47,223 nucleotides of DNA from Erysipelotrichaceae bacterium (GTDB lineage: Bacteria; Bacillota_I; Bacilli_A; RFN20; CAG-449), in NCBI GenBank assembly GCA_015059095.1, contig SVBA01000015.1, positions 1 through 47,223 of the forward strand, in the 5' to 3' direction. Shown here in pieces: positions 17,199 through 24,801 of the stretch (its first letter is position 1; each line of letters starts with the position of its first letter). The notes under the pieces are model-generated. The model did no database searches. It was given only the letters and a program-made list of their open reading frames with translations, and was not told the DNA's origin. Position numbers and translations under genes: made by a program.

Positions 17199-19925
17199 AT
17201 GAGAAATATAATTAAATATTTATTTATTTTAATTTTTAGTGTCTTCATTTTTGTTTCTTGTTCTAATGGTGGTGGATTTGAATCAGATGAAGTATTTATA
17301 ACATTAAATATTTATAATAATATCGATGATCATATAGATCAAATTACTTATACAAAAAAATCTGGTGGAAGTGAATATGATGGTAACAATTTAGAAAGAT
17401 TTGGTTATGATGTTAATAAAGAAGGATATATTTTCTTTGGAGGTTTTAGTAAACCAAATGGTGAAGGAAAACAATACCTTGGCGTAAATAACGTTCTTAA
17501 AGTTGATATTAATAATTATAGTCAATATTGGAACTATGATATTTATTTACATTATGAAAAAGAAGATACAGATAATATTATAGAAGTATCTTATGTTTTA
17601 CCAGAAGGTTGTTATATTGATGGAGAATTACCTACTACATTAGTTAGAGGTAAATATTACGCTTTTCCTAATTTATATCTAGATGAACATTATTTTTCTA
17701 GTTGGCGTTTTAAAGCAGTATATGATGACTTTACTAGTAAAGACTTTGGTTTTTATACTTCTAGTGAAAATAAAATCATGTGTTATAACTCTTATCCTAA
17801 AATTGAAATTTTTCCTTCTTTAAGTAGTTACAAAAATAGATTTTATATTGATTCTCCTCAAGATTTACTTAACATTAAAAATCATCCTTCTGGAGAAATT
17901 ATCTTTGTTAATGATATTGATATGAGTGGGGTTAATTATACGCCTTTTGAATTTAGTGGAAGTATTGATGGTAATGGTCATACAATTTCTAATTTAAGTA
18001 TTACTACTACAAATACAAATGCGGGTTTATTTACTGTAAATAAAGGTAAAATTCAAGATTTAAAAATAAAGGATATTACTATTAATTCTTTAAATGAGAA
18101 AACAAGTTATATTGGTGCTTTAGCAGGTACTTCTTCTGGAAGTATTATTGATGTTGCAGTTGGTGGGACTATCAACTCAGAAATGGGTGTTGTTGGTGGT
18201 ATTGTTGGTAAGATGACTGGTAAAGACTTTGCAGGTTGTTCATCTGACTTAATTATTAATTCTGGTAATGATGGTGCTTCTTATGTTGGTGGATTAGTAG
18301 GGAGAATGGAAAATTGTAATATTAGTTTCTGTATCAATAGTTCTACTATTAACGCTCCTTCTACAACAGTTGGTGGTGTAGTAGGGTCTATTAGTAATTC
18401 TAATATGGAATATTGTTACAATTATGGTAGTGTTACTGCGACTGGATCAGAGGTCGGTGGATTAATCGGTAAAGCTGATGGAGTCAAGATGTTAAGATGT
18501 CAAAATGAAGGTGTTGTTACTGGATGTAATTCAGTTGGAGGACTTGTTGGTGTATTAGATAATTCTAATGTAGAAATATTAACTAACTTAGGTGAAGTCA
18601 ATGGATATGATAATGTTGGTGGAATTATAGGTAAGACATTATCTAGTACATATGCTCAAAGACAAATGAAAGAAGTAGTAAATGAAGGAAAAGTAATTTC
18701 TGTAGGTTCTAATGTTGGAGGAATTATTGGTTATTTAGATTATGATGGTTCTACTTTTGTTCTAGACAACTTAACTAATAAAGTAAGTGTAGAAGCTAGT
18801 GGAAATAATGTTGGAGGAATTATTGGTAGAGTTAAAGGCTTTATTGGATTTAATGATGAAGATGTTAGAGTTAATAAAATCACTAATTGTACTAATGAAG
18901 GTAGTATTTTAGGATCAAGTAATGTAGGTGGATTTATTGGTGATATAAATCTAAATGCGAGTAATCCTTATGGTAGACATCCTGGAATTAAAATTGAGAT
19001 GGATACTATTAATAATATAGGTGACATTTCAGGGGAAAACAATGTAGGTGGATTAATTGGTAATGGTACTTCTCAAGAAGGTAAAGGTTCATTTATTAAG
19101 AATTCTACTTCTTCTAGTAAAGTAGAGGCTAAACACACTATAGGTGGTATTGGAGGATATTTAAATTACATTAGTGTTGATACTTGTTCTAATGCTGATT
19201 CAATAATAAAAGCAACTTCTTCTTTAGTTAATGAAAATGGTAGTTATGCTAGAGTTGGTGGATATTGTGGAGTAGGTTATGAAATTAAAAATTGTACTAA
19301 CGAATTAGATATTTCTTATTTGGGAAATGGATCTTATGTTGGTGGAATTGTAGGTGAATGTACAGGTAATTTATCTTCTTGTATTAATAAAGGAGATGTT
19401 AATGCTAGTGAAGCATCTTTAGTTGGTGGAGTAGCAGGGTTTATTAATGTTTCTAAAGAATATCATGCTTCTTCTTTAACTAATGAAGGTACTATTAAAG
19501 GTAATGAATCTGTTGGAGGATTAGTTGGTAATTTTGTTCAACAAATGACTGGTATTAAGGATAATGAAGTTCATGTTTCTAGTTTTGATAATTTGATTAA
19601 TTATGGTGATGTATATGTAAGTAAGATGTTTGCAGGAGTGATCGCTAGTGTATATGGTGATGCTGCAAATGAATACTTAAGATACCCAACAGTAAAAGTC
19701 ACAATTACTAATATTGAAAACTATGGTGATATTTATGTTTCTAATGAAGAAGAAATGGCTTCTATTGGAGGATTAGTTGGATATATTAAGACTGATAGTG
19801 AAGATTCTTATATTAAGTATTACAAAGTTAGTACTAAGATTAATGGAGTATTAGTAAATGAAACTAATACTATTGGAAATAATGTTAATGCTTCATTTAT
19901 TGAAGGAGAATATATTCCTAAATAG
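17199..19925 (+). CDS. GLUG-repeat surface lipoprotein
   Basis: 908 residues starting at ATG 17199 (GAAGGAG 10 nt upstream); an earlier in-frame ATG would add 22 residues before the signal peptide and is rejected. The lipobox ends in VSC. Residues 1-225 are a beta-rich head. From about 230 a parallel beta-helix begins with DIDMSGVNYTPFEFSGSIDG, followed by many GLUG-type turns (VGGLVG, VGGIIG, VGGLIG) spaced 20-50 residues to about residue 880. GLUG repeats occur in secreted adhesins and peptidase-like proteins. It follows the smaller lipoprotein in one operon. It is likely an adhesin or glycan-binding surface protein; the ligand is unknown. Confidence 0.85.
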   Translation: MRNIIKYLFILIFSVFIFVSCSNGGGFESDEVFITLNIYNNIDDHIDQITYTKKSGGSEYDGNNLERFGYDVNKEGYIFFGGFSKPNGEGKQYLGVNNVLKVDINNYSQYWNYDIYLHYEKEDTDNIIEVSYVLPEGCYIDGELPTTLVRGKYYAFPNLYLDEHYFSSWRFKAVYDDFTSKDFGFYTSSENKIMCYNSYPKIEIFPSLSSYKNRFYIDSPQDLLNIKNHPSGEIIFVNDIDMSGVNYTPFEFSGSIDGNGHTISNLSITTTNTNAGLFTVNKGKIQDLKIKDITINSLNEKTSYIGALAGTSSGSIIDVAVGGTINSEMGVVGGIVGKMTGKDFAGCSSDLIINSGNDGASYVGGLVGRMENCNISFCINSSTINAPSTTVGGVVGSISNSNMEYCYNYGSVTATGSEVGGLIGKADGVKMLRCQNEGVVTGCNSVGGLVGVLDNSNVEILTNLGEVNGYDNVGGIIGKTLSSTYAQRQMKEVVNEGKVISVGSNVGGIIGYLDYDGSTFVLDNLTNKVSVEASGNNVGGIIGRVKGFIGFNDEDVRVNKITNCTNEGSILGSSNVGGFIGDINLNASNPYGRHPGIKIEMDTINNIGDISGENNVGGLIGNGTSQEGKGSFIKNSTSSSKVEAKHTIGGIGGYLNYISVDTCSNADSIIKATSSLVNENGSYARVGGYCGVGYEIKNCTNELDISYLGNGSYVGGIVGECTGNLSSCINKGDVNASEASLVGGVAGFINVSKEYHASSLTNEGTIKGNESVGGLVGNFVQQMTGIKDNEVHVSSFDNLINYGDVYVSKMFAGVIASVYGDAANEYLRYPTVKVTITNIENYGDIYVSNEEEMASIGGLVGYIKTDSEDSYIKYYKVSTKINGVLVNETNTIGNNVNASFIEGEYIPK

Positions 19926-19948
19926 ATAAATGATAATCTATAAAAATA

Positions 19949-19971
19949 GGACTGGTCATCCAGTCCTTTTT
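19949..19971 (+). terminator. Intrinsic terminator after the GLUG gene
   Basis: GGACTGG (19949-19955) pairs with CCAGTCC (19960-19966), loop TCAT, then T run. The right arm is also the start of a 64-bp direct repeat. Confidence 0.8.
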
Positions 19972-20025
19972 ACTTGTAATAAAATATATAGTTCATCATA
20001 GACTTTTTTAAATTTTTAGCGTTAT
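19962..20025. repeat. 64-bp direct repeat, copy 1
   Basis: Runs from AGTCCTTTTTACTTGTAAT to TTTTTAGCGTTAT and recurs at 20610-20673 with one mismatch (T to C in ATATAG(T/C)TCATC). The two copies enclose a HipB-like gene and a hipA stump. Each copy begins in the right arm of a terminator. Confidence 0.9.
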
Positions 20026-20090
20026 AAATATATAGGAGCGATAATAAAAAGTAAATGCGGGTAAAATATACTTACTTATGTTTAAAAAAA

Positions 20091-20119
20091 TTGACAAAAA
20101 ATATAATATTGTCTATAAT
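20091..20119 (+). promoter_or_regulatory. Promoter of the HipB-like gene
   Basis: TTGACA (20091-20096), 17 bp, TATAAT (20114-20119); near-consensus. Confidence 0.8.
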
Positions 20120-20142
20120 TATAAACATAACGAGGTGATCGT

Positions 20143-20469
20143 ATGAGAAAAAATGGAATGTCTGTTTTGCCACAAACAAAAAAAATATTAGAACAAATGG
20201 GGATGCAAATCAAATGTGCTCGTCTTCGTAGAAGGTTATCTGTAGAACTTGTTTCTGAAAGAGCAGGTATTAGTAGAGCAACCTTGTGGAATGTAGAAAA
20301 TGGAAGTCCTTCTGTAGCAATTGGTATTTATGCTTCGGTTCTTCATGCTTTGAACAATATGGATAAAGATTTATTACTTATTGCAAAAGATGATGAACTT
20401 GGAAGAAAATTACAAGATTTAGATTTACCTATCCGTAAACGTGCTCCTAATAAGAAAGGAGAATTATAA
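20143..20469 (+). CDS. HipB-like XRE antitoxin/regulator
   Basis: 108 residues with an XRE helix-turn-helix at about 20-75 (IKCARLRRRLSVELVSERAG, then SRATLWNVENGSPSVAIG). The layout matches HipB antitoxins paired with HipA kinases. The 1-nt overlap TAATG leads into a 24-codon stump whose sequence matches the HipA N-terminus. GAGGTGA precedes the start. With its kinase partner destroyed it is a solitary antitoxin, able at most to repress its own promoter or neutralise a HipA elsewhere in the genome. Confidence 0.8.
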   Translation: MRKNGMSVLPQTKKILEQMGMQIKCARLRRRLSVELVSERAGISRATLWNVENGSPSVAIGIYASVLHALNNMDKDLLLIAKDDELGRKLQDLDLPIRKRAPNKKGEL

Positions 20470-20543
20470 TGAAAATAATATATGTTTATGAAAATTGGTT
20501 GTCTGATGAACCATCATTAATAGGAAAATTGTATATTGATTAA
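20469..20543 (+). pseudogene. hipA N-terminal stump
   Basis: The 24 codons read MKIIYVYENW and end LIGKLYID, like the first beta strands of HipA (Ile-Tyr-Val-Tyr then a Gly-x-Leu pair). A normal HipA has about 400 residues; the rest is missing and a terminator follows within 40 nt. The coupled start shows it was the second gene of a hipBA operon before deletion. Confidence 0.6.
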
Positions 20544-20578
20544 TGAAGCAATTATATAAAGATGAGATTTAGTTTTAA

Positions 20579-20619
20579 AAAAAGGACTTAACTTGGGGCA
20601 GCTTAGGTTAGTCCTTTTT
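20579..20619 (+). terminator. Terminator after the hipA stump
   Basis: AAAAAGGACT (20579-20588) pairs with AGTCCTTTTT (20610-20619). The right arm begins copy 2 of the 64-bp repeat. Confidence 0.65.
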
Positions 20620-20673
20620 ACTTGTAATAAAATATATAGCTCATCATAGACTTTTTTAAATTTTTAGCGTTAT
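20610..20673. repeat. 64-bp direct repeat, copy 2
   Basis: Second copy of the repeat at 19962-20025, 648 bp away, with one mismatch. Confidence 0.9.
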
Positions 20674-20791
20674 TAAATAGTAGGAGGAACAAATGTTATG
20701 AAATATTTACTGCAAAAAATATATTTTTTTAGTTTGAAAGTATATTGAAATGCTCAACGAAGTATAATATAATTGTACTTGGGTGAGCAAA

Positions 20792-21385
20792 ATGATAATT
20801 ACAAGCAAAGAATTAATGGAAAAATATAGAAACTATAAAAATCCAAAAGTGAAAATCAAAAGAGAAATAGATGATGGGAAGTATTTTAAATTGATAAGAG
20901 GTGTTTATGAAGATAATTTGAATGTTGAAGGATATCTTTTAGCAAATATTATTGAATCTCCATCATATTTATCTTTTGAGTATGCATTATCAAAATATGG
21001 TTTAATTCCAGAAAGAGTTTTACATTATACTTCTGCTACTACCTTAAAGAAGCATAACAAAATAGTAAATAATGTTTTTGGTTATTATTTTTACACTGAT
21101 ATTCCTCTTCAAGTATGGAGATATGGAATTAATAGAGTTAAAGAAGGAAATTATGTTTATCTAATTGCTATTCCTGAAAAAGCATTGTGCGATTTACTTT
21201 ATAAAGAAACACCATTAACTTCAATTAAGCAATTGAAAAAATTATTATTTGAAGATTTGAGAATTGATGAAGATCTTTTTTATGAATTAGACAAAGAAAA
21301 AATAATTTCCATTTGTGATCTTTATAGGAAAAAGAATTTGAATTTATTAAAAAAAATGTTGATGAAGGAGGAAAATGATGAATAG
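20792..21385 (+). CDS. abiEi: AbiEi-like type IV antitoxin
   Basis: Predicted 197-residue regulator. An N-terminal winged-helix segment (KELMEKYRNYKNPKVKIKRE, then YFKLIRGVYE) is followed by the AbiEi-type core SPSYLSFEYALSKYGLIPE and AIPEKALCDLLY. AbiEi proteins bind inverted repeats in their promoter and counteract the nucleotidyltransferase AbiEii. ATG 20792 is chosen because GGGTGAG sits just upstream; an in-frame GTG at 20783 overlaps that ribosome site. A TATAAT lies at 20763-20768. It overlaps the next gene by 8 nt, the normal AbiE arrangement. Confidence 0.8.
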   Translation: MIITSKELMEKYRNYKNPKVKIKREIDDGKYFKLIRGVYEDNLNVEGYLLANIIESPSYLSFEYALSKYGLIPERVLHYTSATTLKKHNKIVNNVFGYYFYTDIPLQVWRYGINRVKEGNYVYLIAIPEKALCDLLYKETPLTSIKQLKKLLFEDLRIDEDLFYELDKEKIISICDLYRKKNLNLLKKMLMKEENDE

Positions 21386-22547
21386 TATTATCAAAGAAAT
21401 GTTAAACAGATACAATTGTAAAACAAAACAAGATTACATAAACGCTTTTAAAGAAATCGTTCAAGAAATTGCGTTATATGCGTTAAGTCAAACCGATTTT
21501 TTTGATCATGCTGCATTTTATGGTGGTACTGCATTAAGAATATTTTATGGTTTAGATAGGTTTAGTGAAGATTTAGATTTTTCGTTAGTTGAAAAAAATG
21601 AAAAGTTTACTTTAGAAAAATATTTTGTAGATTTAAAAAATACATTTGACATTTTTGGTTTGAAATTTGAGCCTCAACTTAAAAAGAAAAGTAAAGAATC
21701 AAATGTACAATCGGCTTTTTTAAAAGGAAATACTTTAGAACATATGTTGTTGATAAATCCAATGGATGATATAGTTGAACATATTCAAAAAGAAGAAACC
21801 ATTAGAATAAAGTTTGAAGTAGATATTAATCCTCCAGCAGGAGCAACTTATGAGTATAAGTATGGAGATTTACCACTTCCATACAGAGTAAAAGTATATG
21901 ATCAAGCATCGCTATTCGCGGGTAAATTGCATGCGGTTTTGTTTAGAAATTGGAGAAATAGGGTTAAAGGAAGAGATTTTTATGATTTAGATTTTTATAT
22001 TAGGACCGGTTGTTTATTAAATGTTAATCATTTAGAAAAAAGGATTAATCAATCTCAAAATGTTTTACAAGAAAATTTAACATTAGGAAAAGTAAAAAAA
22101 TTATTAATACAAAAAATAAATGATGTAGATTTTGATGCTGCTAAAAAAGATGTAATCCCATTTGTTTATAATCTAGAAAGATTAAAATTTTGGGGTAAGG
22201 AGTATTTTATAGAAAAAATAAATAGAATCGAAGAAAATAAATTTTATATCTACAAAAATACTTATGATTTAAGAAGGGCCGATGCAAATGAACATCTACT
22301 CAAATCAAAAATTTTAGCTTCTTTTAATGTTAATGATATTAAAAGAAGAAGTGAAATTAGAAAAGAAATAAACCAAAGATTTTTTAATTACACTATAAGT
22401 AGTGATGATTTACTGAATTTTGGTGATAATAAAAATTTAGAAATTACAGCCTATATTATTGAAGGATTGGGAGAACACATTTATCTAGATGGAAAAATAG
22501 ATGAAAATGATTTAATAAAGATATTGAACTCAATTGTATATTTTTAA
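21378..22547 (+). CDS. abiEii: AbiEii/AbiGii nucleotidyltransferase toxin
   Basis: 389 residues of the AbiEii/AbiGii toxin family. The active-site region GGTALRIFYGLDRFSEDLDFSL (about 50-71) has the GG, and the D-x-D of DNA-polymerase-beta-like nucleotidyltransferases. A second conserved block GKLHAVLFRNWRNRVKGRDFYD follows at about 176-197. AbiEii toxins transfer nucleotides to tRNA and stop growth, giving abortive infection. GGAGG 6 nt before ATG 21378 favours this start over the adjoining ATG at 21375. The last 120 residues are less conserved. The pair appears intact. Confidence 0.85.
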   Translation: MNSIIKEMLNRYNCKTKQDYINAFKEIVQEIALYALSQTDFFDHAAFYGGTALRIFYGLDRFSEDLDFSLVEKNEKFTLEKYFVDLKNTFDIFGLKFEPQLKKKSKESNVQSAFLKGNTLEHMLLINPMDDIVEHIQKEETIRIKFEVDINPPAGATYEYKYGDLPLPYRVKVYDQASLFAGKLHAVLFRNWRNRVKGRDFYDLDFYIRTGCLLNVNHLEKRINQSQNVLQENLTLGKVKKLLIQKINDVDFDAAKKDVIPFVYNLERLKFWGKEYFIEKINRIEENKFYIYKNTYDLRRADANEHLLKSKILASFNVNDIKRRSEIRKEINQRFFNYTISSDDLLNFGDNKNLEITAYIIEGLGEHIYLDGKIDENDLIKILNSIVYF

Positions 22548-22637
22548 AAATAAAAGGCTAGATCTATAAAGATATCAATATAATAATTTGCTATTAATAT
22601 TAATAATTTGTTTTAAACCGTAAAGTAAATAAATTAC

Positions 22638-22792
22638 AATAAACTGTGGGAATTGTCGAAAAAATAAGATATACTATAATTACAAACATGTGATCTATGT
22701 TAAAGAAAAGGACTAGCTTGGGACTAGTCTTTTTCCATTTTATGGAAGTATAAAACATGTGATCTTAATCTACTTCTTTTTAGTAGAATTAA
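22638..22792. repeat. 155-bp repeat, left copy (decayed type I TA locus)
   Basis: Matches 27461-27616, strongly from 22682 onward. It holds a plus-strand promoter (TTGTCG 22653, TATAAT 22675), two copies of AAACATGTGATCT (22684 and 22753), a terminator GACTAG/CTAGTC between them, and on the minus strand the end of a tiny frame reading VNSTKKK then stop. Beyond 22792 the match ends: there is no ribosome site or GTG start, so the toxin is broken. With the right copy it brackets the ATPase-TOPRIM-KAP cassette. Confidence 0.85.
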
Positions 22793-22874
22793 CAAAAACA
22801 AAAAAAGAACATAATATAAATGTTAATTTGCTGTAATAAATATTATAAATAAGATTAACGGTGGTGAATAAACA

Positions 22875-23013
22875 ATGATATATGATATGCAGTCATTAAA
22901 GAATAGATGAAGAATTATTTATGCAGTTAGATTTTAAATTCATTAAAGAAATAGCGGATTTATATCGTTCTAATACTTTGTATGTTTTAAAGAAGTTTAT
23001 AGAGAGGTTCTAA
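22875..23013 (+). pseudogene. Short broken reading frame, unrecognised
   Basis: GGTGGTGAATAAACA precedes an ATG that reads MIYDMQSLKN and stops; shifting frame gives EELFMQLDFKFIKEIADLYR and onward to a stop at 23011. It looks like the two halves of a small frameshifted gene. I do not recognise the product. The rest of the 22548-23103 stretch holds only the repeat and an operator-like region. Confidence 0.35.
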
Positions 23014-23045
23014 ATTATAAAAAAATAATTGCTAAATAATAAAAT

Positions 23046-23092
23046 ATTGAATATAATAATATTGTCAGTATTCAATTTTTTTGAATATTCAA
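23046..23092. promoter_or_regulatory. Inverted repeats upstream of ATPase pair 2
   Basis: ATTGAATA (23046-23053) and TATTCAAT (23069-23076) are complementary, and TTGAATATTCAA (23081-23092) is a perfect palindrome sharing the same core. It ends just before the GGTGGG ribosome site. The arrangement suggests an operator or a leader hairpin for the cassette. Confidence 0.45.
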
Positions 23093-23103
23093 AGGTGGGC
23101 GCT

Positions 23104-24234
23104 ATGGTTATTTTAAATTTAAAAATGGATAATATTTTATTATTTGATGATTTTAAAATTAATTTTTCTTATCCAATTAAACTACGTAATACTATCATTA
23201 AAAATGAAAATTTGGAACATTTTCCTAACTTTAGATATAAAAAGCTAAATATCTTTTTAGGTGCAAATGCAAGTGGAAAAACTTCTTTAGTAACTTGTAT
23301 GTGGCGCATTTTATTGTTTTTACGTAAGAAAGAAAAACATTATATTGAAAAAATAGTTAATGATGTTTATGAAACTTCTAGTATTGAAATTGATCTAGTT
23401 GAAGAAAATAAGGAAGAATCATTTTTATATAGAATTAAAATTAAAACACATTATGACAACGAATTGAAAATTACTGTCTCATATAAAAAAATATCATTAA
23501 CTAATACATCATCATATGAAAATATGGTGAAATTATTAGATGACGAAATTTATGAATTTGGAGACTATCTACTTGTTTTAGAAAAATTGAATTTAAATAT
23601 TGGATGGAATATTGTTTTACCTGGAACTGAAAGTGGCTTTGATAAAGTGAATTTCTTAACTATTGAAAAAGAAAATGAAAAGAAAGAATACTTATATATT
23701 TTAAGTAAGATAATGAAAACGTTAGATCCTTCTATTCTTGAGGTTACTGAAAGCAAGGATATAGATAATTCATATGTAATAAACCATGAGAACAAAGGGA
23801 AAATAATTATTCCTAATGGATACAAATTATCAGAAATTCCATATTTATCAAGTGGTACTAAATATGGAATTAATATTACAAATATTATTTTTTCAATAAA
23901 AAATCATTATAATGGTATTTATTTTATTGATGAACAATTTTCATATGTTAATTCCGATGTAGAAGAAGCAATATTAGCGACAATGGTTTCGCTTCTAGGC
24001 CCAAATGAACAATTGTTCTTTACAACACATAATTCAAATGTTTTGAATTTAAGATTCCCATTCCATTCGTTTTATTTTATGAAAAAAGAAGTAGTAAATA
24101 ATAAAAGAGTCATTAGTGTTTCTTGTGCTTCAGAAGTTGAAAATAGAAATAATGTACCTGCAAAGTCTCTTTTAGATAATGATGTATTCGGTACTGCTCC
24201 TAAATTGGACAGGATATTTGAAATAGGAGAATAA
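23104..24234 (+). CDS. OLD/RloA-like ATPase, pair 2
   Basis: 376 residues from ATG 23104 (AAAGGTGGG upstream); an earlier in-frame start would add 25 residues but has no ribosome site. Walker A GANASGKTS (about 53-61), Walker B IYFIDEQF (about 274-281) and FFTTHNSN identify an AAA15/21-type ABC-like ATPase. The position-after-Walker-B residue is Gln-Phe rather than the usual Asp or Asn. Directly followed (5 nt) by a small TOPRIM-like gene and then a KAP NTPase. Inferred to be the sensor ATPase of an anti-phage system. Confidence 0.75.
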   Translation: MVILNLKMDNILLFDDFKINFSYPIKLRNTIIKNENLEHFPNFRYKKLNIFLGANASGKTSLVTCMWRILLFLRKKEKHYIEKIVNDVYETSSIEIDLVEENKEESFLYRIKIKTHYDNELKITVSYKKISLTNTSSYENMVKLLDDEIYEFGDYLLVLEKLNLNIGWNIVLPGTESGFDKVNFLTIEKENEKKEYLYILSKIMKTLDPSILEVTESKDIDNSYVINHENKGKIIIPNGYKLSEIPYLSSGTKYGINITNIIFSIKNHYNGIYFIDEQFSYVNSDVEEAILATMVSLLGPNEQLFFTTHNSNVLNLRFPFHSFYFMKKEVVNNKRVISVSCASEVENRNNVPAKSLLDNDVFGTAPKLDRIFEIGE

Positions 24235-24239
24235 CATAT

Positions 24240-24749
24240 ATGGCTAAAGTGTATAGGTATTTTGTAGAAGGAGAGTGTGAAGAAAAAATTATTGATGCTT
24301 TAAAAGTGCCTTCTGTTAATAAAATATTACCAGGTAAGGTAGAAGTTTTTAACGTGATTAATAAAAGATTAACACCAGCGCGTTTAGCAATCCTTCCTGA
24401 AGATGCAGTTATCATTTTAGTCTATGATATCGATGTTGAAAAAACGGATATATTAGAAGAAAATTTATCCTTATTAAGACAACAAGGATTTAAGAATATA
24501 CACCATATTCATTCTATTAAAAATTTTGAAGATGAAATTGTTTTTTCTACAAATTTGATGAATATCCATAAAATGTATAATACGAGTAGTAAAGAAGAAT
24601 TTAAAGAAAAGTTTATGCATCAAAGTGATATTCTTTCAAAGTTAAAAAGATATAAATTTGATAGTAATAAATTATGGTCTAGAGTAGTTAAAAAAGGGCT
24701 GTTTAGTAAATACGCTAAAGAGGAATCAATTAAGTTGATAAAGAAATAA
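24240..24749 (+). CDS. Small TOPRIM-like effector, pair 2
   Basis: 169 residues. YFVEGECEEKIIDAL (about 7-21) is a TOPRIM first motif with the conserved Glu and Gly-x-x-Glu-like pattern, and VIILVYDIDVEKTD (about 58-71) supplies the D-x-D. The C-terminus is basic and helical. TOPRIM proteins encoded after OLD-like ATPases usually act as nucleases that the ATPase controls. It starts 5 nt after the ATPase stop. Size and motifs agree closely with the third pair at 37545, so the two are probably homologous. Confidence 0.65.
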   Translation: MAKVYRYFVEGECEEKIIDALKVPSVNKILPGKVEVFNVINKRLTPARLAILPEDAVIILVYDIDVEKTDILEENLSLLRQQGFKNIHHIHSIKNFEDEIVFSTNLMNIHKMYNTSSKEEFKEKFMHQSDILSKLKRYKFDSNKLWSRVVKKGLFSKYAKEESIKLIKK

Positions 24750-24801
24750 TGATTTAAATATCAATTTGGTTATAAAAAGATATTGTGGAGGAAGCGAGTT
24801 T

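Noticed and set aside
20054..20142. Short frame starting at ATG 20054 before the HipB-like gene
   Set aside because: It runs through a near-consensus promoter and encodes a low-complexity product.
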